64,000 nucleotides of DNA from Rhodococcus tibetensis (lineage in GTDB: Bacteria > Actinomycetota > Actinomycetes > Mycobacteriales > Mycobacteriaceae), in the NCBI RefSeq assembly GCF_024438035.1, contig NZ_JANFQF010000005.1, forward strand, positions 1-64,000, read 5' to 3'. Of this stretch, positions 17,441 through 24,978 are shown piece after piece (the first letter of the stretch is position 1; each line of letters starts with the position of its first letter). The notes beneath the pieces are model-generated. The model made no database searches and was not told the DNA's origin. It saw only the letters and a program-made list of their open reading frames with translations. A program made the translations under genes and the position numbers.

Positions 17441-17920
17441 GTGGACGCCAAAAACTACTTCGATACACGAACGACGTACAACCTAGTGCGAATCGAATAC
17501 ACGGCTGCATTCGCGGTGTGTGTCGCGCTCGCCGTCGCCCACATCGATCGGATCGACTGGATCCCGGCACTACTGCTGTTCTTCTACATCGACGTCATCG
17601 GATACGTGCCAGGCGCCATCTACTGTCGGCTTCGACGAACAAACCATCCACCCCGCAGTTTCTACGTCTTGTACAACGTCATGCACAGTGCCATTACGCA
17701 GGGAGCCGTGGTCGGTGCGTGGATTGCAGCCTTCGGCGCCCAATGGGCGCTTCTGGCAATTCCAATACACGTATTCGCCGACCGCGGACTATTCGGCAAT
17801 CAAATGAAGGTGTTCTCCACCCCCTTCGAACCGACACGGATCCAACCGTTCACAGACTTGCTCATCGCGATGAAGGAGCAGCAACAGAAGGAAGCACGAC
17901 TTACACAGGCCTGGCGTTGA
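17441..17920 (+). CDS. Small integral membrane protein, unknown function
   Basis: 159 residues from GTG 17441. Hydrophobic segments at about 18-36, 38-60 and 84-110 suggest three to four membrane helices. Polar residues are scattered inside the bundle: YIDVIGYVPGAIYCRL, YNVMHSAITQ and IHVFADRGLFGN contain His, Asp, Asn and Tyr that could bind a metal or substrate, so it need not be a plain transporter. I do not recognise the family. Small membrane proteins accompany the VlmA-type transferase in aliphatic azoxy clusters, and this one may be of that kind (inference from memory). It ends two bases before the next ATG. Confidence 0.7.
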   Translation: MDAKNYFDTRTTYNLVRIEYTAAFAVCVALAVAHIDRIDWIPALLLFFYIDVIGYVPGAIYCRLRRTNHPPRSFYVLYNVMHSAITQGAVVGAWIAAFGAQWALLAIPIHVFADRGLFGNQMKVFSTPFEPTRIQPFTDLLIAMKEQQQKEARLTQAWR

Positions 17921-17922
17921 CC

Positions 17923-19284
17923 ATGGATTCCGCAATACTCGAGAGCCCGCCTTGGGTCGGTTACGAAGAAGCTTCCTCGAACACCGAAGAGTTGAATTGC
18001 TCACCCACCTTCGACCGCGTAGTGATCGGCGCGGGACTTGTGGGCATGGCCACGGCCGTAGAGTTGCTGCGGCGAGAACCTCAGGCGTCAATAGCAATAC
18101 TGGAAATCCACGCGCCGACTGCTGGCGCGAGCGGGCGTGGGACAGGGCTTGTGGGGCCTCGGATCGGGCCCGCCATCGACGTTCTGGAGCGGCGAGTGGG
18201 TAACGCATCGGCTCTGCGCTCGTACCGAGCGTCTGAGCAGGCTGTCGAGTTGACCACAGCGCTGTGCAGCGAATTGGGTGTTCCGTGGAACGAGTCGACC
18301 CAGTACGTGGTGGCTCGTACCGCCGCCGAGCAGCGAACATTATTCGCACAAGCATCGACCTACCGGCGCCTCGGAATCGACGTGCGCATGTGCACCCAGA
18401 AGCGACTCGCCCACGAAACGTCCGCACCACAATTCGGCGGGCTGGAGTATCAACGGGCCGCGACTGTCGATCCTGCGCTACTGACAGGGGCCCTTGCGCG
18501 CCGCGCCAAAGCGCTCGGTGCGCACGTCTACCACAGGACACCCGTTTCTGAGATCGACAACTTCCGTGGTCGGGTTCGAGTACAGACGGGGCAAGGACCG
18601 GTCTTCGCTCGATCAGTAGTCGTGGCAACGAACACCCCGACAATCTCGTCGATCGCTCAACGTGTAGGTGCGGTCGTCGGACTCGAAGTCTTCGGTGCGC
18701 TGACAGTACAGTCCGAAGATACCGAATTGATTGGAGCAACAGGGCGTGCGTTCGTCGGTGCCGATTCGCTCGCCCCATTCCACCTGACGCGAGCGGATGG
18801 CTCGACAATAATTGGCGGTGGGGGTGCGCGATCGAGACCCGCTAAAGGATCGAGAAAAGCATTCGACCTCGCGACGTGGGACTGGCTAGCGCAATGGTGG
18901 GAAACTGCTCAGGACGGGCAGGGACAGAAGGCATTCAGCCATCGTTGGTCCGGTCCGATCGCAGTGACGGGTGACGGACTTCCCGTCGTGGGCCCGGTGG
19001 CCGGCCTGCCTGATGTGTGGTTCATGGGCGGATGTGGAGGGCACGGGCTTGCCATGGCGGCCTTCAACGCCGCCGTGATAGCGAGCTCGGTCACAAGTTC
19101 CGATAGCCATTCCATCGACCTACCGTGGTTACGATCGCGTGCTCCAGGGCCAGCGGCCTCGAGACCAGTCTCCGTGGCTGTCGGTGCGTTGGTGCACGCC
19201 AAGACGATGGCGATGAGACGGTCACAGGCCAACGCGGTGAAGAAGACAGGCGAACGACCCATCCGAACGAGGAGAAGCCAGTGA
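17923..19284 (+). CDS. DAO-type FAD-dependent oxidoreductase
   Basis: 453 residues from ATG 17923, two bases after the previous stop. The dinucleotide-binding motif is RVVIGAGLVGMATAVELLRR with an acidic strand-2 end (AILEIHAP), then GASGRGTGLVGPRIG, typical of D-amino-acid oxidase/glycine oxidase/sarcosine oxidase relatives. The second FAD contact near the C-terminus is WFMGGCGGHGLAMAAFNA. These enzymes oxidise C-N bonds of amines or amino acids with oxygen or another acceptor. Here it could oxidise an amine or hydrazine intermediate. The basic tail (AKTMAMRRSQANAVKK) is unusual. The stop overlaps the next start (GTGA). The frame is open far upstream through the aminotransferase, but that part is a shadow. 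Confidence 0.85.
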   Translation: MDSAILESPPWVGYEEASSNTEELNCSPTFDRVVIGAGLVGMATAVELLRREPQASIAILEIHAPTAGASGRGTGLVGPRIGPAIDVLERRVGNASALRSYRASEQAVELTTALCSELGVPWNESTQYVVARTAAEQRTLFAQASTYRRLGIDVRMCTQKRLAHETSAPQFGGLEYQRAATVDPALLTGALARRAKALGAHVYHRTPVSEIDNFRGRVRVQTGQGPVFARSVVVATNTPTISSIAQRVGAVVGLEVFGALTVQSEDTELIGATGRAFVGADSLAPFHLTRADGSTIIGGGGARSRPAKGSRKAFDLATWDWLAQWWETAQDGQGQKAFSHRWSGPIAVTGDGLPVVGPVAGLPDVWFMGGCGGHGLAMAAFNAAVIASSVTSSDSHSIDLPWLRSRAPGPAASRPVSVAVGALVHAKTMAMRRSQANAVKKTGERPIRTRRSQ

Positions 19285-20297
19285 GAATCGAAAGTAGTCT
19301 GCGTAATCCCGATGAGCTCAACCACGCGCAGTATGACGGTGGGATGCGTGGTGGACACTACGAAAGCTTCTACCAACGCGCCAACCATCCCACCCGCCCA
19401 CTGGCATTCTGGATTCGATACACAGTGTTCGTTCCGAAGGGGCGACCAGAATCCGCAATCGGTGAATTGTGGTTCGTGTTCTTCGACGGTGAGTCCGGTG
19501 AGCACACTGTGATGAAGGAAGAACTGCCGATCGCTCAATGCGCATTCGCGACAACTTCCTTCGACGTTCGGATCGGTGATGCAGTGTTGTCACCCGGTCG
19601 ACTGATCGGCGGCGGGTCTTCTGAGGGAATACGCTGCGAGTGGGACCTTTCGTACTCCTCATCCCACGACCCCGTCTTCCTGCAATCGCGCCGGGCCTAT
19701 TCCCTTCCGTTCCCGAAGGCGAAAAGTCTTATTGCACATCCACTTGCGGTCTTCAGTGGTGTGTTGAACGTCGGTGATCGCGTGGTTCAGGTACAAGACT
19801 GGGTTGGGAGCCAGAATCACAACTGGGGTTCAGCGCACACCGACCGGTATGCGTTCGCTCAGGTCGCGGGATTCGACGAGGAGCCGGACAGCTTCCTCGA
19901 AATCGCCACGGCACAGGTGAGGGTGGGTCCTCTTCGTACCCCGTGGGCAACGATGATGGTCTTGCGAGCACGCGGTCGCGAGTACGACATGTCATCTCTG
20001 ATACGAGCGGTCCGCAACGAAGGCAAGTACTCATTCTTCGAATGGGACTTCGTCACCGAGAACGATCAGGCTCGAATCACCGGGCGTATTACTGCTCCAC
20101 GGGACGCGTTCGTCGGGCTCGTCTATTACAACCCATCCGGTGGTATCAAGCATTGCATCAACACTAAGATCGGTAGTTGTGAACTCGAGGTCAACGACAA
20201 GACGGATGGCCACAGCTTTCGTCTTTCCACCTCCCATCGAGCGTTGTTCGAGATTTTGACGGACGAACGCCGTCACGGCGTCGGAATTCGAGCGTGA
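19281..20297 (+). CDS. AttH/CrtC-like (carotenoid hydratase/tocopherol cyclase-type) beta-barrel protein
   Basis: 338 residues from GTG 19281, preceded by GGAGAAG at 19270-19276. The beta-rich sequence with repeated Trp/Phe strands (AFWIRYTVFVPKGRP, IGELWFVFFDGE, IRCEWDLSYSS) and QDWVGSQNHNWGSAHTDRYA matches the double-lipocalin fold of AttH and hydroxyneurosporene synthase (CrtC). Family members hydrate or cyclise hydrophobic chains or simply bind lipids. No carotenoid gene is nearby, so the substrate is likely the pathway intermediate. Overlaps both neighbours by 4 bases. Assignment rests on the NHNWG-type motif and fold pattern. Confidence 0.6.
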   Translation: MRIESSLRNPDELNHAQYDGGMRGGHYESFYQRANHPTRPLAFWIRYTVFVPKGRPESAIGELWFVFFDGESGEHTVMKEELPIAQCAFATTSFDVRIGDAVLSPGRLIGGGSSEGIRCEWDLSYSSSHDPVFLQSRRAYSLPFPKAKSLIAHPLAVFSGVLNVGDRVVQVQDWVGSQNHNWGSAHTDRYAFAQVAGFDEEPDSFLEIATAQVRVGPLRTPWATMMVLRARGREYDMSSLIRAVRNEGKYSFFEWDFVTENDQARITGRITAPRDAFVGLVYYNPSGGIKHCINTKIGSCELEVNDKTDGHSFRLSTSHRALFEILTDERRHGVGIRA

Positions 20298-21328
20298 TAT
20301 CGGAGCAGATGGCGGCCGACGCCGACCCGCCCACGGAGGCGCACGAGTACGTGGTTCGATCGGCTCACCGTCTCGTGTCGGCGTATTCGGAGAATCCAAG
20401 TGCCTTCAATGGATTATCCGATCGCAATGACTACTACTTCGGTCGGCACTGCGACGGAGTCGTCGCGTACCGGAATCGCGGTCACTCGGCGGTCATCTTC
20501 GGTGGACCGATCTGCGCGCCGGAGGCCCGAGCGGCCCTCCTCGAGGAATTTAGTGCTCACTGTGCAAGCCACCGTCGGCGAATAGTCGCGATACAAGTCG
20601 GTGAGCAGGATGCAGATGCATATGCTCAGCTCGGCTTCCGCCTCAACCAGATCGGATCGTCATACGCCGTCGATCTGCGCACATTCGGACTGACTGGAAA
20701 GCGGTTCGTCAAGCTGCGCAACAAGATCTCACGTGCTCGACGCGCCGGTGTCGAGGTTCATGAACGGGTATACGACGATGTCGCGCGGGACATAGACCGC
20801 ATCGACACCAGATGGCTGTGGGCGATGGAACATGGGGGAGACCGTGAACTCGACTTCCTGACCGGTTCCATGGGTGACACACTTCAGGCACATCGACGAC
20901 TGTTCGTGGCAGAGATGGCGGGTCGCCCCATTGGATACGTGTCCTACTCGCCGAGCTACGGTGCTCGCACGGGATGGCTCCACGATCTGACAAGGCGAGT
21001 TCCTACCTCTCCGCCAGGAACGATGGAACTGATCAATGTCACCGCCATGAACACCTTCCACACCGAGGACGTTCGCTGGCTGCACTTTGGGTTTACCCCA
21101 TTCGTGGACTTGTCTCCAGCGAACGATGTTGAGCGAAGCAGCCCGATCATGAAATGGGCAATTGGCATGATCGCCGAGCACGGTAGCGCGCTGTATCCCG
21201 GCCGGAGTCAAGTCGAGTACAAGACCAAGTGGGGAACCGAACCTGCTAGCGCGGAATATATTGCGTTCCGTGGAATGCTATCGCCGTTGGATATGGTCAA
21301 TGCCCTACGGGTAACGGGCGTGGTATGA
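20294..21328 (+). CDS. DUF2156 (MprF C-terminal/VlmA-like) GNAT-fold transferase
   Basis: 344 residues. DUF2156 marks: GLSDRNDYYF near the N-terminus, VEVHERV after the basic block LRNKISRARRAG, IGYVSYSPSYGARTGWLHDL, TSPPGTMELINVTAM, and LHFGFTPFVDLS. This double-GNAT module is the catalytic half of MprF, which moves an amino acid from aminoacyl-tRNA to lipid. Stand-alone homologues in natural-product clusters (such as valanimycin VlmA) move an aminoacyl group to a hydroxylamine or amine. The MprF flippase domain is absent. A tRNA-dependent aminoacylation step is therefore the best inference. GTG 20294 overlaps the previous stop; ATG 20309 is an alternative start. Confidence 0.8.
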   Translation: MISEQMAADADPPTEAHEYVVRSAHRLVSAYSENPSAFNGLSDRNDYYFGRHCDGVVAYRNRGHSAVIFGGPICAPEARAALLEEFSAHCASHRRRIVAIQVGEQDADAYAQLGFRLNQIGSSYAVDLRTFGLTGKRFVKLRNKISRARRAGVEVHERVYDDVARDIDRIDTRWLWAMEHGGDRELDFLTGSMGDTLQAHRRLFVAEMAGRPIGYVSYSPSYGARTGWLHDLTRRVPTSPPGTMELINVTAMNTFHTEDVRWLHFGFTPFVDLSPANDVERSSPIMKWAIGMIAEHGSALYPGRSQVEYKTKWGTEPASAEYIAFRGMLSPLDMVNALRVTGVV

Positions 21329-21350
21329 ACTCGCCCGTCGGAGAAAACCA

Positions 21351-22295
21351 GTGAGGGTCGCTGTCGTGGGCGCTACCGGCAACTTCGGCCGAGTGATAAT
21401 TCCACGCCTGCTGGAGAACTCGACCACGACATCCGTTCTAGCCATTGCGCGCCGTCTTTACGTGAGCGATGATCCAAGGGTTTGCAGTGTCGCATTGGAC
21501 GTGCGCGACCCCGATCTACACGAACACCTGCGCGGTTACGACGCGGTAATCCACCTGGCATTCATCGTCGAAGAGACCCGCGACAAGAGGGTTTCTCACG
21601 ACATCAATGTGCGCGGAACTATGAACGTCGTCACGGCTGCCGAGAAGGCCGGGGTGCGACACTTAGTTGTGGCATCCAGCGTCAATGCATACGGGTCTGA
21701 GATCTCCGACGACTTCGTCACCGAAGACGTCTTCCCCCTCAGTGATCCCGGCCGGTTCTATTTTCACGACAAGTCCCAGATTGAGCACTACATTGAATGG
21801 TTCCGAGCAACTGCGGCTTCCCCCATGTCCATTGTGACTCTACGGTGCTCATTCGTCGTCGGTCCAAGCATTTCGAACATCGCGATCGACGCGATGTGCG
21901 CGAAATTCGCAGCCATTCCGGAGGCCGATCGGGCTTCGTACCAGTTCCTCAATGAAACCGACTTAGCAGAGGCTTTTGCCCTTGCAGTATCCGACGAGTT
22001 GTTGGAGGGGGCATACAACGTCGCGCCGCCCGACCGGACGACCATGCGGACGCTGGCGAGCCTGCACGGGCAAATCTTGGTCTCGCTCCCCATGCGGGTG
22101 GCTGTTGCTGCCGCTAATCTCCTCTACCGCCTGCGCCTGGTCAAGTATTCTGGCCATTGGGTCACAGCCGGAGATATCAGTGTCGACTCTTCCCGCTTTT
22201 CGGACGCCACCGGATGGAAATCGTCGACATCATCGGATGAAAATGCCAGCATGATGCTGCGGCTGAACGGGCGCACAGTCCGGAGAGTGGTGTAG
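21351..22295 (+). CDS. NAD-dependent epimerase/dehydratase (extended SDR)
   Basis: 314 residues from GTG 21351 with GGAGAAA about 5 bases upstream. Rossmann motif VAVVGATGNFGRVIIPRLL, then GYDAVIHLAF and the SSVNAYG block. The usual YxxxK becomes FYFHDKSQIEH, where a Tyr or His and the Lys (DK) can be recognised but spacing is not standard, so catalysis should be checked. Extended SDRs reduce ketones, epimerise sugars or dehydrate. Here reduction of the alpha-amino ketone from the oxoamine synthase is an attractive guess. Gap of 22 bases from the preceding gene. Confidence 0.82.
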   Translation: MRVAVVGATGNFGRVIIPRLLENSTTTSVLAIARRLYVSDDPRVCSVALDVRDPDLHEHLRGYDAVIHLAFIVEETRDKRVSHDINVRGTMNVVTAAEKAGVRHLVVASSVNAYGSEISDDFVTEDVFPLSDPGRFYFHDKSQIEHYIEWFRATAASPMSIVTLRCSFVVGPSISNIAIDAMCAKFAAIPEADRASYQFLNETDLAEAFALAVSDELLEGAYNVAPPDRTTMRTLASLHGQILVSLPMRVAVAAANLLYRLRLVKYSGHWVTAGDISVDSSRFSDATGWKSSTSSDENASMMLRLNGRTVRRVV

Positions 22296-22298
22296 TCA

Positions 22299-22457
22299 AT
22301 GGTCTCGGACCGTCCCTCACCCACTGCTCATGACAGGGCACTCGACCGCTTCTATCTGCAGGGCACGCTACGGTGGTGGGACGAGCCTGGATTCGCAGGT
22401 ATCCCCTTTCGGTGCGTGCGCTTCGGCTGCCATGCGGTGCAGACGAGGTGCAAGTGA
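22299..22457 (+). CDS. Candidate 52-residue small protein
   Basis: ATG 22299 lies three bases after the SDR stop, with GGAG about 14 bases upstream. The peptide starts MVSDRPSPTAHDRALDRFYL and ends GCHAVQTRCK; it is charged, with two Trp and three Cys and no membrane segment. I do not recognise it. The stop TGA overlaps the GTG of the next frame, the arrangement used all through this operon, which favours real translation. It may instead be the first part of one gene broken by a frameshift. Confidence 0.35.
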   Translation: MVSDRPSPTAHDRALDRFYLQGTLRWWDEPGFAGIPFRCVRFGCHAVQTRCK

Positions 22458-22816
22458 CCGCCTCGACTCGCGCCGGGTTCTGGCTCCGACTTCGCGTAGT
22501 AGGAGTGCACCGCACTCACCACCGGCACGTACAAAGTTTGGCGTCGCTGTGCGCGAAAACTCTATATGACCACGGCTATCCGATACTTCGACACGAGCCA
22601 GGGCAGTGCGGGGTTTACCAGCCCCCCGACGGCGGACGGCCGCCTCGCGGCGTGATAATTTGCCGCGAGGCGATCGAGGCCGTCAACCGAAAACGGTCCG
22701 CTGCGATGGGCAGCAGCGCCCACTCATTTCCGCGTTGCGGCGCCGTCCGGCACTGGAGCCACCTCGAAGACTTCGTGAGACGGCACCACGAGGTTCGGGC
22801 TTTGGAGACCAAGTGA
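22454..22816 (+). CDS. Candidate 120-residue protein of unknown function
   Basis: GTG 22454 overlaps the stop of the 52-residue ORF (GTGA). The sequence is rich in Arg and His (VVGVHRTHHRHVQSLASL, REAIEAVNRKRSAAMG, FVRRHHEVRALETK) with a few Cys. I recognise no domain; it has no signal peptide and no membrane segment. It ends 48 bases before the BASS gene. Codon use looks less regular than in the flanking enzymes, so this could be non-coding or a decayed gene. Confidence 0.3.
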   Translation: MTASTRAGFWLRLRVVGVHRTHHRHVQSLASLCAKTLYDHGYPILRHEPGQCGVYQPPDGGRPPRGVIICREAIEAVNRKRSAAMGSSAHSFPRCGAVRHWSHLEDFVRRHHEVRALETK

Positions 22817-22864
22817 TGCACTTACCGTTCGGCGGCTGACCTTCCAAGAGATGGAGATTCGAGA

Positions 22865-23779
22865 ATGAGTTCGGAATTCGCCACGGTTGCACTTTCGGTT
22901 ACGTTGGCCATCATCATGTTTGGCCTTGGGCTCTCGCTGACCATTGGCGACTTTTCACGGGTCGTGCGGCATCCACGTGCGGTCGCGATTGCGCTGGGAT
23001 GCCAGTTGATCCTCCTCCCTGTCATCGCGTTCGGATTGGCTAGGCTCTTCGATCTGTCGCCGATGCTTGCGGTCGGAATGATGCTGCTGGCGGCCTCACC
23101 GGGCGGAACGACTGCGAATCTCTTCAGTCACCTGTTTCGGGGTGACGTTGCCCTGAATGTCACTCTAACAGCTGTAAATTCAGTGATTGCGGTGGTGACG
23201 TTACCCCTGGTGACCAATTTCGCGCTTGACTATTTCAATCCGCCTGGCGGCGGTTCGTTGGGTCTGCAGTTCTCGAAGGTGGTGCAAATCTTCGCGATTG
23301 TCCTGGTGCCGGTCGCCGTCGGTGTTAGTGCTCGCCGAATGTGGCCATCCTTCGCGCGGAGAATGGACCGACCGGTGCGGACCGGTTCAGCGGTTGTCCT
23401 TGCGTTGGTTATCGTCGGTACCGTAATCACCGAACGCAATAACATTTCCGGGTATTTGGCCGATATCGGTCTGATTGCGTTGATCTTTAGCGTAAGCAGC
23501 CTGGTCGTTGGCTATGCCGTACCACGGGGACTCGGGATCACCGATCGTCAGTCGATAGCCAGCTCGATGGAGATCGGCATCCACAATGGCACTTTGGCCA
23601 TCACTATTGCAATCAGCGTCCTCGACAGTGTCCAGATGGCGGTGCCCGCCGCCGTGTATGCCGTGGTCACCTTCCCTGTTGCAGCCCTGTTCGGGTGGGT
23701 GATTGCTCGCGGCCGAAGTTCAGCCCGGGACGGGGCCGGGAAATCCGTAACCGTGGGTGACCTCGACCTGGCACCGTAG
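22865..23779 (+). CDS. Bile acid:sodium symporter family (BASS) transporter
   Basis: 304 residues, about nine to ten membrane helices. ATG 22865 follows GATGGAGATTCGAG. The family motif ASPGGTTANLFSHLFRGDVA is complete, followed by LNVTLTAVNSVIAVVTLPL with the two unwound helices that bind sodium. BASS members import or export organic anions (bile acids, keto acids, small amino-acid-like acids). As last gene of the operon it could bring in a precursor or clear an intermediate. The short charged C-terminus ends the operon; no strong terminator hairpin is evident after it. Confidence 0.88.
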   Translation: MSSEFATVALSVTLAIIMFGLGLSLTIGDFSRVVRHPRAVAIALGCQLILLPVIAFGLARLFDLSPMLAVGMMLLAASPGGTTANLFSHLFRGDVALNVTLTAVNSVIAVVTLPLVTNFALDYFNPPGGGSLGLQFSKVVQIFAIVLVPVAVGVSARRMWPSFARRMDRPVRTGSAVVLALVIVGTVITERNNISGYLADIGLIALIFSVSSLVVGYAVPRGLGITDRQSIASSMEIGIHNGTLAITIAISVLDSVQMAVPAAVYAVVTFPVAALFGWVIARGRSSARDGAGKSVTVGDLDLAP

Positions 23780-24238
23780 CGCCCTCGGAATACGTGACCG
23801 GCTCGAATACGCACGCCGACGCATTACGCCTTCGACGTCAGTCTAGTTCGGTTAGCCGAATGCGCATGTGGATCGATGGTGCACCGTCACGTCCGGGATG
23901 TTGCGGACGATGGCAGAGGCTGCTTACGGTCTCCGCGCGTCTCGGTTTCGACCCACTCTGCTGAGTAGCAACCCGATCGACGTGGGCTCGCGCCGCGATG
24001 GCCCTCGTGGCCACAACTTAAGTTCCGGGCGCGCAAGGGTACCTTCCGCCTGATGCGGGAACAGACACGCTGGCAGCAGGATCCGTGCTCGGATTCGCGC
24101 TTGTGGTCGCCGCCCCGGGTGACGGACAGCCGACCCGGTGCGCTGTGCTGGTGTGCGCGGCCCGCGCGGGCGCGGGTTGGGGGAGACCCCGAGAACAGCG
24201 AGCGGGCCACGTTCCTCGTCCGGGAGGGTGTCGGCCCG
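23780..24238. other. Gap with no supported gene
   Basis: About 460 bases between the end of the biosynthetic operon and the first pseudogene of the mobile wreckage. I see no plausible ORF, tRNA or strong hairpin. Confidence 0.4.
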
Positions 24239-24621
24239 TCACTTCTTCACCGCCCGATAGAGCCACTGACCGACCTGTTCACCGTCGTGGGTGACATAGT
24301 TCGCGGGAACCAGTGCGTTCCCGTGCTCTTCGCGATAGGCGGCGATCTCGGTCAGCATCCGCCGTCGCTTGCTATCGGCCCGGGACACGGCGGGAAGGGG
24401 AGTGTTGTCATCGCTCCACACGAATCCGATCGCATCGAGCTGCGCAATGCGTTGCGGTGGCAGGGTTCGAGCATGCGCGCCACACGTTGGCGGTCCTGCC
24501 AGCGGCCGAGGTGGAAACCGTCTTCGGTGACATAGTCGGCCGGAATCGCAGTGCCGGGGTGTTCGCGGTGAAAATCGGAGTAGAGCTGCACAGGGAAGGC
24601 TGCGGACCGAGTCGCACGCAT
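24239..24621 (-). pseudogene. Helicase-associated (HA) domain remnant, frameshifted
   Basis: Two HA repeats (PF03457 type) are visible on the minus strand in two frames. The first frame, from 24621, reads VQLYSDFHREHPGTAIPADY, then VTEDGFHLGRWQDRQRVAR. After a shift near 24480 the second frame continues with LPPQRIAQLDAIGFVWSD and EIAAYREEHGNALVPANYVT, ending QVGQWLYRAVKK at 24239. HA repeats occur at the C-termini of helicases in plasmids and integrative elements. No helicase core is present, so this is a 3' remnant with an extra frameshift. Confidence 0.7.
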
Positions 24622-24978
24622 CGAGATCGCATCCTTCCCGCAGCCGGCGAATGTTGTTCGAAATTGTCATTAGTTCAAGTATGTCCACCAGTTGGACGAT
24701 GCAGCAAGAAGGTTGACCCCTATTTCGCGGCACCGGTGCGTGCGAACATCGGTCTCGATGAAGGACTCGAACGAGGAATGTTGATCGGGTCGTTGTTGTT
24801 CGCCGTGCCGGCAACGACGAATTCACGCAGCAACTCCACCGAAAACGCAGGTCCCAAAGCGTTTCCCGCTGCAGTGATCGTGTCGGTGGCCGCCGGTAGG
24901 GTTCCGGCTCGTGACGATCGAACAGGTGAGGTGACGGCCGGGGCCGCAGTGGATGTGGTGCCGGTCGGTGGGTGGGGG
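24622..24978. other. Gap with no supported gene
   Basis: No gene recognised. Open frames on both strands translate to low-complexity Arg/Pro-rich sequence. This probably belongs to the decayed mobile element on either side. Confidence 0.35.

Larger units (their letters stand above)
5787..23779 (+). other. Putative biosynthetic operon without PKS or NRPS
   Basis: Sixteen plus-strand genes run almost without gaps. Stop/start overlaps of 4 bases occur at 6464, 7921, 12787, 13833, 16136, 19281, 20294 and 22454, and most other gaps are below 65 bases; the largest is 114 bases before the alpha-oxoamine synthase. The set combines C-C bond formation between amino acid and acyl-CoA (alpha-oxoamine synthase), amine formation (class III aminotransferase), flavin and P450 oxidation, reduction (two Rossmann enzymes), phosphoryl transfer, possible tRNA-dependent aminoacyl transfer (DUF2156), methylation and export (MmpL). 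No carrier protein, adenylation domain or ketosynthase is present. By eye the region is less G+C rich than the core genes to the right, which suggests transfer. Confidence 0.75.

Noticed and set aside
17032-17922. 5' extension of the DAO oxidase frame
   Set aside because: It overlaps the aminotransferase and membrane-protein genes, whose sequences are clearly real; the oxidase starts at ATG 17923.
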